Position numbers and translations under genes: made by a program
DNA from: Propionibacteriaceae bacterium
Lineage (GTDB): Bacteria > Actinomycetota > Actinomycetes > Propionibacteriales > Propionibacteriaceae
NCBI GenBank assembly: GCA_031272685.1
Contig: JAISTI010000200.1
Coordinates: 1-7,034, forward strand
Direction of reading: 5' to 3'
DNA length: 7,034 bases
The notes under the pieces: generated by a model
Database searches by the model: none
The model's input: the letters and a program-made list of their open reading frames with translations, nothing else
What the model was told of the DNA's origin: nothing
Shown here: positions 1-5,792 of the stretch, piece by piece
Position numbering within the stretch: position 1 is the first letter of the stretch
Layout of the letters: each line of letters opens with the position of its first letter

Positions 1-304
1 CGGTGATGAACGTCTTTGGGGGCTCCACCCCGCCGATGACCTCCACCACGATGTCGATGTCGCCGCGGCTGACGAGGCTGAGGGCGTCGTCGGTGAGCAG
101 CGAGCGGTCGATGCCGGGCCGCTCTTTGGAAAGGTCGCGCACCGCGATGCCCACCAGCTCCAGCGGGCGGCCGACGCGGGTGCTGAACTCTTCGGCCTGC
201 TCCAGGAACACCCGGGCCACTTGGGAGCCGACCGTGCCGGCCCCGAGCAGCGCCACTTTCAGCGCGGTGTCGTTGCGGGTCTTGGCCGCCGGGGTTTCAC
301 TCAT
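1..304 (-). CDS. hom: Homoserine dehydrogenase, N-terminal part (runs off the left edge)
   Basis: This is the first 101 residues of homoserine dehydrogenase, the cytosolic NAD(P)H enzyme that reduces aspartate semialdehyde to homoserine, the branch towards threonine and methionine. After a polar leader of about 15 residues comes a Rossmann beta strand and glycine-rich loop (KVALLGAGTVG, residues 16-26). A later segment, DIVVEVIGGVEPP (about 84-96), is the conserved stretch of the nucleotide-binding domain in this family. The catalytic and ACT domains lie outside the window. The ATG at 302-304 is chosen because a GGAGG ribosome site (310-314 on the minus strand) stands 5 bases before it. The start overlaps the end of lysA by 8 bases (297-304), so translation is probably coupled. 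The lysA-hom order is usual in Actinomycetota. Family assignment rests on motifs recognised by eye. Confidence 0.93.
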   Translation of the reverse strand, partial: MSETPAAKTRNDTALKVALLGAGTVGSQVARVFLEQAEEFSTRVGRPLELVGIAVRDLSKERPGIDRSLLTDDALSLVSRGDIDIVVEVIGGVEPPKTFIT

Positions 305-1718
305 TTTCGCCTCCGTTCCAGAACTCGTCCAATCTAAGCAGGTCTTCGAGGGTTTCGCGGCGCAACAGCGCGGTGAGCGCGCCGTCGCGCACCGCCACCA
401 CCGGCGGCCGGGGGGTGTGGTTGTAGTTGGAGGCCATCGAGCGGCTGTACGCGCCGGAGGCGGGCACCGCCACCAGGTCTCCGGGGTGGATGTCGGCGGG
501 CAGGAAGACGTCGCGCACCAGGATGTCGCCGGATTCGCAGTGCAGGCCGACCACACGGGCCAGCACCGGCTCGGCGGTGGAGGCGCGGTTGGCGAGCACG
601 GCGGAGTATTCGGAACCGTAGAGCGCGGGGCGGATGTTGTCGCTCATGCCGCCGTCGACGCTCACGTACAGCCGGGATTCGCCGCCGCCGAGATCGACCT
701 CTTTGGTGGTGCCCACCCGGTAGAGGGCGGTGCCGGCGCTGCCGACGATGGCGCGGCCGGGCTCGATGGACAGGCTGGGGACGTCGATGCCGTACCCGCG
801 GCATTCGTGGGCGACGATGTCGCGCAGGCTGGTAGCGAGATCCTCGGGCTCGGCGGGGGTGTCTTCGCTGGTGTAGGCGATGCCGAAACCGCCGCCCAAA
901 TCCAGCTCGGTCATCTGCTCGCCGGTGGCCTCCTGGAATTGGCGGAACAGCTTCAGGGTGCGCCGGGCGGCGACCTCGAAGCCGGAGGTCTCGAAAATCT
1001 GGGAGCCGATATGCGAATGCAGCCCCAGCAAGGTCAAATGCGGGCTGTGATAGCAGCGCATCAGCGCCACGAGGGCCGCCCCCGAGGAGAGCGCGAAGCC
1101 GAATTTTTGGTCGTCGTGGGCGGTGGCGATGTATTCGTGGGTGTGGGCTTCGACGCCGGTGGTGGCGCGCACCATGACCGGGGCGCGCACGCCGGCCTCG
1201 GCGGCCAGCACCTCCAGGCGGCTGATTTCCTCGGCGGAATCCACGATGATCCGCCCCACCCCGGTTTCGAGCGCCAGGCGCAGCTCTTCGAAGGTCTTGT
1301 TGTTGCCGTGCATGCCGATGCGCGCCGGCTCGAAGCCCGCCCGCAGCGCCACCGAAAGCTCGCCCAGCGAGCACACGTCGAGGGAGAGGCCTTCTTCCTG
1401 CACCCACTTGGCCATGCCGACGCTGAGGAAGGCTTTGCCGGCGTAGAAGACCCGCCAGCCGGCGAAAGCGGCGCGCCAGCGGCGGGCCCGCTCGCGGAAA
1501 TCGGCCTCGTCGAGCAGGTACGCCGGCGTGCCGACCCGTTCGGCCAGCTCTTCCGCGGCCACGCCGCCGATCTCAAGCTGCCCGTCCGGACGCCGCCGGG
1601 CGCTCCGGCTCCACACCTTCGCGTCGAGCTGGTTCACGTCTTCCGGCTTGGCCAGCCAGACGGGCGCGGGCGAGCCCACCTCGGCGTGAATTGAACCGGC
1701 AACATGCATGTGCGTCAT
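297..1718 (-). CDS. lysA: Diaminopimelate decarboxylase
   Basis: LysA is the PLP-dependent cytosolic enzyme that decarboxylates meso-diaminopimelate to L-lysine, the last step of lysine synthesis. The 473-residue product carries the fold-type III signatures in order (numbered from the start used here): PLP lysine K95 in YAGKAFLS, HGNNK near 137-141, HSHIGSQ at 234-240, the phosphate-binding GGGFG at 275-279, EPGRA from 319, DGGMSDNIRP near 355-364, CESGD at 394-398 and GAYSRSMASNYN near 422-433. The active-site residues expected from the family are present. The open frame continues upstream through the tRNA-Arg gene to 1859, so that extension is not coding. ATG at 1718 or ATG at 1709 (MHVAGSIHAE) fits the N-termini of other actinobacterial LysA proteins. 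I chose 1718 because a TAGAGT box stands 8 bases before it; no Shine-Dalgarno is visible, so the message may be leaderless. Confidence 0.95.
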   Translation of the reverse strand: MTHMHVAGSIHAEVGSPAPVWLAKPEDVNQLDAKVWSRSARRRPDGQLEIGGVAAEELAERVGTPAYLLDEADFRERARRWRAAFAGWRVFYAGKAFLSVGMAKWVQEEGLSLDVCSLGELSVALRAGFEPARIGMHGNNKTFEELRLALETGVGRIIVDSAEEISRLEVLAAEAGVRAPVMVRATTGVEAHTHEYIATAHDDQKFGFALSSGAALVALMRCYHSPHLTLLGLHSHIGSQIFETSGFEVAARRTLKLFRQFQEATGEQMTELDLGGGFGIAYTSEDTPAEPEDLATSLRDIVAHECRGYGIDVPSLSIEPGRAIVGSAGTALYRVGTTKEVDLGGGESRLYVSVDGGMSDNIRPALYGSEYSAVLANRASTAEPVLARVVGLHCESGDILVRDVFLPADIHPGDLVAVPASGAYSRSMASNYNHTPRPPVVAVRDGALTALLRRETLEDLLRLDEFWNGGENE

Positions 1719-1726
1719 AGGCCATA

Positions 1727-1732
1727 ACTCTA
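1727..1732 (-). promoter_or_regulatory. Possible -10 box for lysA (TAGAGT)
   Basis: On the minus strand TAGAGT fits the TANNNT pattern of actinobacterial SigA -10 boxes and ends 8 bases before the lysA ATG at 1718. The start of transcription would then be at or next to the start codon. No convincing -35 box is seen; the best is TTGCCC (1753 to 1748) with a short 15-base spacer. Prediction by eye only. Confidence 0.4.
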
Positions 1733-1733
1733 G

Positions 1734-1739
1734 TAGCAT
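1734..1739 (+). promoter_or_regulatory. Possible -10 box for tRNA-Arg and the import operon (TAGCAT)
   Basis: TAGCAT fits TANNNT and would place transcription start near 1746, about 15 bases before the tRNA. It lies back to back with the proposed lysA -10 box. The expected -35 position falls inside the lysA start region and shows only a weak TGCGTC. It is the only candidate found upstream of both the tRNA and the importer genes. Confidence 0.3.
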
Positions 1740-1754
1740 TGCCAGTCGGGCAAC
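1740..1754. repeat. Short inverted repeat in the divergent control region
   Basis: TTGCC and GGCAA form perfect 5-bp arms around a 5-base centre (AGTCG). The repeat lies between the proposed lysA and tRNA-Arg -10 boxes and the tRNA start. It could be a small operator or a hairpin in the 5' leader of the tRNA precursor. At this length it could also be chance. Confidence 0.25.
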
Positions 1755-1760
1755 GCCCAA

Positions 1761-1832
<72 letters not shown>

Positions 1833-1858
1833 CGGCCAATCAACGAAAGGTAGCCCCA

Positions 1859-2827
1859 ATGAGCCAACGTCGCCTCGCCGCTGTCTGCGCGGCCCTCGCC
1901 ATCACCCTGCTCGCCGGATGCGCCGGCGGCGGGACTCCCGCCACCACCACCAAGGTCAACATCGCCATCCAGCCGTGGCTGGGCTACGGCGCCTGGTATA
2001 TCGCCCAAGAGAAGGGCTTCTTCACAGAGAACGGCCTGGAAGTCACCCTCACCGACTTCGAGGCGGATGCCGACATGCTGGCCGCCCTCGCCGCCGGGCA
2101 GGTCGACGCCCTGAACGTCGCCTCCCACGGCGCGCTGCTGATGATCGAGCAGGGCGTGGACGCCAAGATCGTGCTTCTCGAAGACGCCTCCACCAGCGCC
2201 GACGCCATCCTCGCCGACCCGTCCATCACCGATGTCGCGGGCTTGAAGGGCCAGGAAGTCGCCTACGAAGAAGGCACCACCTCCGACCTGCTGCTGAACT
2301 ACGCGCTCTCGCAGAACGGCATGTCCATCTCCGACATCACCAAGGTGCCGCTGGGCGCCGCCGACGCCGGGGCCGCGCTCATCGCCGGGCAGGTGCCCGC
2401 CGCCGTCACCTACGAGCCGTACATCTCCGAGGCGGCCGCCTCCGGCAACGTGCAGGTCATCTACACCGCCGGCGAAAAGGAAGGCCTGATCTCCGACGTG
2501 CTGATGGTGGGCGGAAAGCTCATCTCCGAGAATCCCGACGCCGTGAAGGCGCTGGCGAAATCGTGGGGCCAGGCGGTCGACTACTACAACTCCAACACCG
2601 AAGACGGCCGGGCGATCATCGCCGCCGGCGTGGGCGAGGAGCCGGACGCGCTGGCCACCGCCTTCGACGGGGTGCATTTCTTCAGCCTTGATGACAACAA
2701 GTCGCAACTTGCCGGCGAATACGTCAGCTCCACCCTGCCGACGGTGAAAGAGGTCGCGGTCGCGGCCGGGCTGCTCGACGGCAGCGCCGACCCGGCGGCG
2801 GCAGTCGACGCCAGCTTCGTCTCGTAA
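1859..2827 (+). CDS. ABC importer substrate-binding lipoprotein (NMT1/SsuA/TauA-like)
   Basis: This 322-residue extracytoplasmic solute-binding protein should capture the substrate and deliver it to the permease encoded next. A positively charged N-terminus (MSQRR) and hydrophobic stretch end in a lipobox, LAGC, with C21 as the probable lipidated residue, so the protein would be anchored to the outer face of the membrane. A small Gly/Thr-rich linker follows. The binding domain opens with VNIAIQPWLGYGAWYIAQ (33-50) and EKGFF (51-55), typical of the nitrate/sulfonate/taurine/pyrimidine cluster. It continues with LAAGQVDA (77-84), ASH (88-90), YEEGTTSD (136-143) and VTYEPYISEAAASG (183-196). ATG 1859 is preceded by GAAAGG (1845-1850) at 8 bases; the frame further upstream is tRNA. 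Ligand unknown: PWLGYGAWYIA differs from the DWxPNxxH-type start I associate with ThiY proteins. First gene of the transport operon. Confidence 0.9.
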   Translation: MSQRRLAAVCAALAITLLAGCAGGGTPATTTKVNIAIQPWLGYGAWYIAQEKGFFTENGLEVTLTDFEADADMLAALAAGQVDALNVASHGALLMIEQGVDAKIVLLEDASTSADAILADPSITDVAGLKGQEVAYEEGTTSDLLLNYALSQNGMSISDITKVPLGAADAGAALIAGQVPAAVTYEPYISEAAASGNVQVIYTAGEKEGLISDVLMVGGKLISENPDAVKALAKSWGQAVDYYNSNTEDGRAIIAAGVGEEPDALATAFDGVHFFSLDDNKSQLAGEYVSSTLPTVKEVAVAAGLLDGSADPAAAVDASFVS

Positions 2828-2830
2828 AGG
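2826..2830 (+). promoter_or_regulatory. Ribosome binding site of the permease, overlapping the previous stop codon
   Basis: AAAGG shares its first two bases with the TAA stop of the binding-protein gene and stands 8 bases before TTG 2839. It decides the start of the permease, because the next in-frame candidate (GTG 2854) is 23 bases away. The arrangement implies that ribosomes ending the first gene can begin the second. Confidence 0.55.
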
Positions 2831-2838
2831 CCCGCAGC

Positions 2839-3627
2839 TTGTCCGCCAAGCGGGTGCGCGCGGGCATCTCCCGCCGGGAGTATCTGCTCATCGCGCTCGC
2901 CACCTTTGCCGCGCTGCTGTTGGTGTGGTGGCTGGTGACGGCCACCGGCTTGGTGGACCCGATTTTCCTGCCGCCGCTCACCGCCGTCGCCGCCCGGCTG
3001 GGCGAGCTGGCGGCCGACGGCACGCTTTGGCTGGACACCGGGCTGTCCGTCTACCGCATCACCGTCGCCTATCTGATCGCCTCGGCGATGGCGCTGCTGC
3101 TCGGCCCGATCATGGGCATGTCCGCCCGGGTGGAGGCCGCGCTGGAGCCACTCTTCGACTTCATCCGCTACATGCCGGTGGTGGCTTTCGTCACCCTCAC
3201 CGTGATTTGGGTGGGCACCGGCGACCCGGCGAAGTTCCTGCTCATCTGGATGGGCACTTTCTTCCAGCAGGTGCTGATGGTGGCGGACGCGGTGCGCCAG
3301 GTGCCGCAGCCGATGGTGCAGCTCGGCGAGACGCTCGGGCTGAACCGGCGGCAGATCTTGCTGCGCATCGTCTTCCCGGCCGCCTGGCCGCGCATCTACG
3401 ACGCGCTGCGGGTAACGCTCGGCTGGGCCTGGACCTGGCTGGTGGTGGCCGAGTTGGTGGCCGCGACCGCCGGGCTGGGCTACCGCCTCACGGTGGCCAA
3501 GCGCTATTTCGCCACCGACACCATCTTCGGCTACCTGCTGGTGCTGGGCGTGCTGGGGCTGGTGTTCGACCAAGGGATGCGCGCGCTCGGCCGGGTGCTT
3601 TTCCGCTACCAGAGGAAGGAACGCTGA
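2839..3627 (+). CDS. ABC importer permease (TauC/SsuC/ThiX-like)
   Basis: This 262-residue integral membrane protein forms the channel of the importer, probably as a homodimer because only one permease gene is present. Hydrophobic segments lie at about 15-38, 73-95, 108-127, 132-151, 183-211 and 230-248, six in all. Between the fourth and fifth is the EAA-type cytoplasmic loop (GETLGLNRRQILLRIVFP, 163-180), which docks on the ATPase; its glycine (G167) and the closing FP are present. Length and layout fit the TauC/SsuC family. The start is TTG, an uncommon codon, supported by AAAGG at the preceding stop. The stop TGA (3625-3627) shares one base with the ATG of the ATPase gene, as expected for coupled subunits. 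The substrate cannot be deduced from this subunit. Confidence 0.9.
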   Translation: MSAKRVRAGISRREYLLIALATFAALLLVWWLVTATGLVDPIFLPPLTAVAARLGELAADGTLWLDTGLSVYRITVAYLIASAMALLLGPIMGMSARVEAALEPLFDFIRYMPVVAFVTLTVIWVGTGDPAKFLLIWMGTFFQQVLMVADAVRQVPQPMVQLGETLGLNRRQILLRIVFPAAWPRIYDALRVTLGWAWTWLVVAELVAATAGLGYRLTVAKRYFATDTIFGYLLVLGVLGLVFDQGMRALGRVLFRYQRKER

Positions 3628-5615
3628 TGGCGGCGCCGAAGGTGGAAATCCGCGGCTTGTCGAAGAAGTTCGGCGATTTGACCGCGCTGGACCGGGTGGA
3701 TTTGGCGCTGGGCGAGAACGAGTTCGTCTCGCTGGTCGGTGTCTCCGGCTGCGGGAAATCCACGCTGCTTTCCATCATCGCCGGGCTCACCGATCCGACT
3801 GCCGGGGAAGTCTTGGTGGACGGGGAGCCCATCTCCGGGCCGGGCCGCGACCGCGGCGTGGTATTCCAGCAGGCCACCCTGCTGCCGTGGCTCACCGCCC
3901 AGGCGAATGTGGAGTTCGCGCTGCGCGGCGAGCCGCTCAGCCCTGCCGAGCGCCGGGAGCGGGCGGCGGAGCATTTGGCGCTGGTCGGGCTCGACGGTTT
4001 TGAGAACTCGTACCCGGCGCAGCTCTCCGGCGGGATGCAGCAGCGGGTGGCGCTGGCCCGCTCGCTTTCGTACCGGCCCAAGATCCTGCTGATGGATGAG
4101 CCGTTCGGGGCGCTCGACGCCATCACCCGCCGCGAGATGCAGGAGCTGCTCACCCAAGTGTGGGAAACCCACCGGCTGACGGTGCTGTTCGTCACCCACG
4201 ACATCGAGGAGGCCGTCTTCATCTCCGACCGGGTGGTGACGATGACCCCGCGGCCGGGGCGGATCCACACCGAGGTGGCCATCGACCTGCCGCGGCCGCG
4301 CCACACCGAGATGCAGGCCCAGCCGCGCTTCCTGGAGCTGTCCCGGCACCTGGCCAAGACCATCCGCGGCACCGGGGCGATGGTGCTCGGGCACACCATC
4401 GTGCCTAGCCAGGAGCTTCCCCAGCCGGCCGCCCAGGTGCGCGAGCCGGGCGCCGCCGACCTCGTCGACGTGGAAGGCACGAACCGCTTCTTGCGCGACC
4501 TGGTGCGCGCCGACTCGCAAAACCCGCCCGGCAACGAAGAAGCCTGCGCGAAGCTGGTGGGCGAGCAACTCGCCGCCTTCGGCCTGCAGGTGGAGCTGCG
4601 CGAGGTGGAGCCCGGCCGTCCGAACGTCATCGCCACCCTGCCCGGCGATTCCCCCGAAGCCCTGCTGTTCAACGGCCACCTCGACACGGTTGCCGTCGGC
4701 GACATCGGGCTGTGGAGCACCGAGCCGCTCGGCGGGCAGGTGATCGGCGAAAACCTGTACGGGCGCGGAACCTGCGACATGAAAGGCGGGCTGGCCGCGA
4801 TGGTGGCGGCCGCCGGGGCGCTGGCCCGCTGCGGAATCCCCCGGCGCAAGACCCTGCTGCTGACCGCCGTCATCGACGAAGAGGTCTGGTTCAAGGGCAC
4901 CCAGGCGCTCATCGACTCCGGGGCGCTGGCCAACTGCGTCCGCGCGTATGTGGGCGAGCCCACCTCGCTGGGGGTGGCCTCCGCCATCCAGGGCGCGGCC
5001 GAGTTCACCGCCTGGACGCGCGGCAAGTCGGCGCATACCGGCATGGCCGAGCTGGGCGTGAACGCCGTCTTCGGGATGGGCAAAGTGGTGGCGGCCCTGG
5101 ACGAATACCGCCAAACGCTGGCCGGGACGGGCGCGAAACTGGGCTTCCCCGTCGACCCGAGCCTGAACTTGGGCGTGATCTCCGGCGGCATGGGCGTCAC
5201 CCTGGTGCCAGATTCCTGCCGCATCGGCTTCGACCGCCAAGTGCTGCCCGGCGAAGACATCGAGGCCGTAATCGAGCGGCTGCGCGCGCTCTTCGCCCAA
5301 GTTTGCGAGCGCGAAGGCCTGGACGGCGACCTCGTCTGCGACCAGTACTTCTACCCCTGGCAGGCCGAACAGGGCTCCCCCACCGTCACCGCCCTGGAAT
5401 CGGCCCACCGCCAAACCACCGGCGAGGAGCCGCAAACCATGCTCTTCCGCGGCTACTGCGAAGTGGAAATGCTGGCCCGCGCCGGCATCCCCGGCGCCGT
5501 CTATGGGCCCGGCTCGCTGATGCAAGCCCACCGCCCCGACGAATTCGTCCCCCTGCCCGAAGTGGCCGCCGCCGCCCGCACCTTCGCCCACTTGGGCGAA
5601 GACTTCACCGCCTGA
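3627..5615 (+). CDS. ABC ATPase fused to an M20-family metallo-hydrolase
   Basis: One uninterrupted frame encodes 662 residues. The first part (about 1-248) is a complete SsuB/TauB/ThiZ-type ATPase: Walker A GVSGCGKST (38-46), Q-loop FQQ (80-82), signature LSGGMQQR (133-140), Walker B ILLMDEP (153-159) with catalytic E158, D-loop GALD (161-164) and switch H191. A Pro/Gln-rich linker runs from about 249 to 280. The second part (about 281-662) is a complete M20 (ArgE/DapE-like) di-metal hydrolase: HLDT (351-354, with H351 and D353), GRGTCDMKGG (379-388, bridging D384), DEE (417-419, the general-base glutamate and a metal ligand), GEPT (443-446), GKSAHT (466-471) and a late QAHRPDEF (633-640) with metal ligand H635. 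All expected catalytic residues are visible in both halves. ATG 3627 has AAGGA 6 bases upstream. No in-frame start near the seam has a good ribosome site. Codon choice changes near the linker. Such fusions are not ones I recognise; a missed frameshift or internal start is the alternative. Confidence 0.88.
   Translation: MAAPKVEIRGLSKKFGDLTALDRVDLALGENEFVSLVGVSGCGKSTLLSIIAGLTDPTAGEVLVDGEPISGPGRDRGVVFQQATLLPWLTAQANVEFALRGEPLSPAERRERAAEHLALVGLDGFENSYPAQLSGGMQQRVALARSLSYRPKILLMDEPFGALDAITRREMQELLTQVWETHRLTVLFVTHDIEEAVFISDRVVTMTPRPGRIHTEVAIDLPRPRHTEMQAQPRFLELSRHLAKTIRGTGAMVLGHTIVPSQELPQPAAQVREPGAADLVDVEGTNRFLRDLVRADSQNPPGNEEACAKLVGEQLAAFGLQVELREVEPGRPNVIATLPGDSPEALLFNGHLDTVAVGDIGLWSTEPLGGQVIGENLYGRGTCDMKGGLAAMVAAAGALARCGIPRRKTLLLTAVIDEEVWFKGTQALIDSGALANCVRAYVGEPTSLGVASAIQGAAEFTAWTRGKSAHTGMAELGVNAVFGMGKVVAALDEYRQTLAGTGAKLGFPVDPSLNLGVISGGMGVTLVPDSCRIGFDRQVLPGEDIEAVIERLRALFAQVCEREGLDGDLVCDQYFYPWQAEQGSPTVTALESAHRQTTGEEPQTMLFRGYCEVEMLARAGIPGAVYGPGSLMQAHRPDEFVPLPEVAAAARTFAHLGEDFTA
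5582..5601. repeat. Perfect 9-bp inverted repeat at the 3' end of the fusion gene
   Basis: CTTCGCCCA (5582-5590) is followed after CT by its exact complement TGGGCGAAG (5593-5601). In RNA this gives a strong hairpin of about 8 bp with a 4-base loop, 11 bases before the stop codon. No T-run follows, so it is not a standard intrinsic terminator; it may stabilise the 3' end or be a by-product of codon choice. Confidence 0.45.
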
Positions 5616-5666
5616 CCCCGGCCGGCACCAGCCCCCACTCCGGGCAGCCTGGGGACGGCCATGGGG
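5616..5666 (+). terminator. GC-rich hairpin after the import operon, possible terminator
   Basis: Directly after the TGA stop, CCCCGGCC (5616-5623) can pair with GGCC-AT-GGGG (5657-5666, a two-base bulge). Inside it CCCCA (5633-5637) can pair with TGGGG (5650-5654). The structure fills the gap between the operon and the tRNA-Pro promoter, where a terminator would be expected. It has no T-tract, so termination is only a suggestion. Confidence 0.3.
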
Positions 5667-5680
5667 CCGGATTCGTGCGG

Positions 5681-5686
5681 TAGACT
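5681..5686 (+). promoter_or_regulatory. Probable -10 box of tRNA-Pro and pepN (TAGACT)
   Basis: TAGACT fits the actinobacterial TANNNT -10 pattern. Transcription would start near 5693, some 6 bases before the tRNA. A -35 box is not recognisable in the GC-rich sequence upstream. The same promoter would also serve pepN, since only 21 bases separate the tRNA from its start codon. Confidence 0.5.
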
Positions 5687-5698
5687 CGTCCCTTGTGC

Positions 5699-5771
5699 CG
5701 GGGCGTGGCGCAGTGGCTAGCGCGCCTGCTTTGGGAGCAGGAGATCGCAGGTTCGAGTCCTGTCGCCCCGA
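5699..5771 (+). tRNA. tRNA-Pro (anticodon TGG)
   Basis: A complete 73-base cloverleaf. The acceptor arm CGGGGCG (5699-5705) pairs perfectly with CGCCCCG (5764-5770); the C1-G72 end pair and discriminator A5771 are hallmarks of bacterial tRNA-Pro. The D stem is GCGC/GCGC (5708-5711 with 5720-5723). The anticodon stem is CCTGC/GCAGG around loop TTTGGGA (5730-5736), giving anticodon T5732 G5733 G5734, which reads CCA and, by wobble, other proline codons. The T stem is GCAGG/CCTGT around TTCGAGT. CCA is not encoded. It lies 21 bases before pepN on the same strand. Confidence 0.97.
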
Positions 5772-5792
5772 CTTCACGACAAAAGGAGACCG

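Noticed and set aside
3..1694. A 563-codon plus-strand open frame opposite hom and lysA.
   Set aside because: It is antisense to two clear enzymes and its product is low-complexity Gly/Ala/Val/Arg/His sequence without domains.
1833..1858. TPP riboswitch upstream of the importer, as would be expected for a thiamin salvage operon.
   Set aside because: Only 26 bases separate the tRNA from the start codon, too short for a TPP aptamer, and no matching motif is present.
2925..3626. Upstream extension of the ATPase frame to 2925.
   Set aside because: That stretch overlaps the permease in another frame and encodes Arg/Ala/Gly-rich shadow sequence; ATPase homology begins right after ATG 3627.
4380..4475. 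Separate start for the M20 hydrolase inside the long frame.
   Set aside because: ATG 4380 and GTG 4383/4401/4437/4470 lack a properly spaced ribosome site, and there is no in-frame stop for the ATPase, so one fused product is the simpler reading. Kept as an alternative.
3627..5615. M20 half as DapE, given lysA nearby.
   Set aside because: It is on the opposite strand, fused to a transporter ATPase and in an import operon; M20 motifs alone do not separate DapE from ArgE or YlmB. A lysine role is not excluded but has no specific support.
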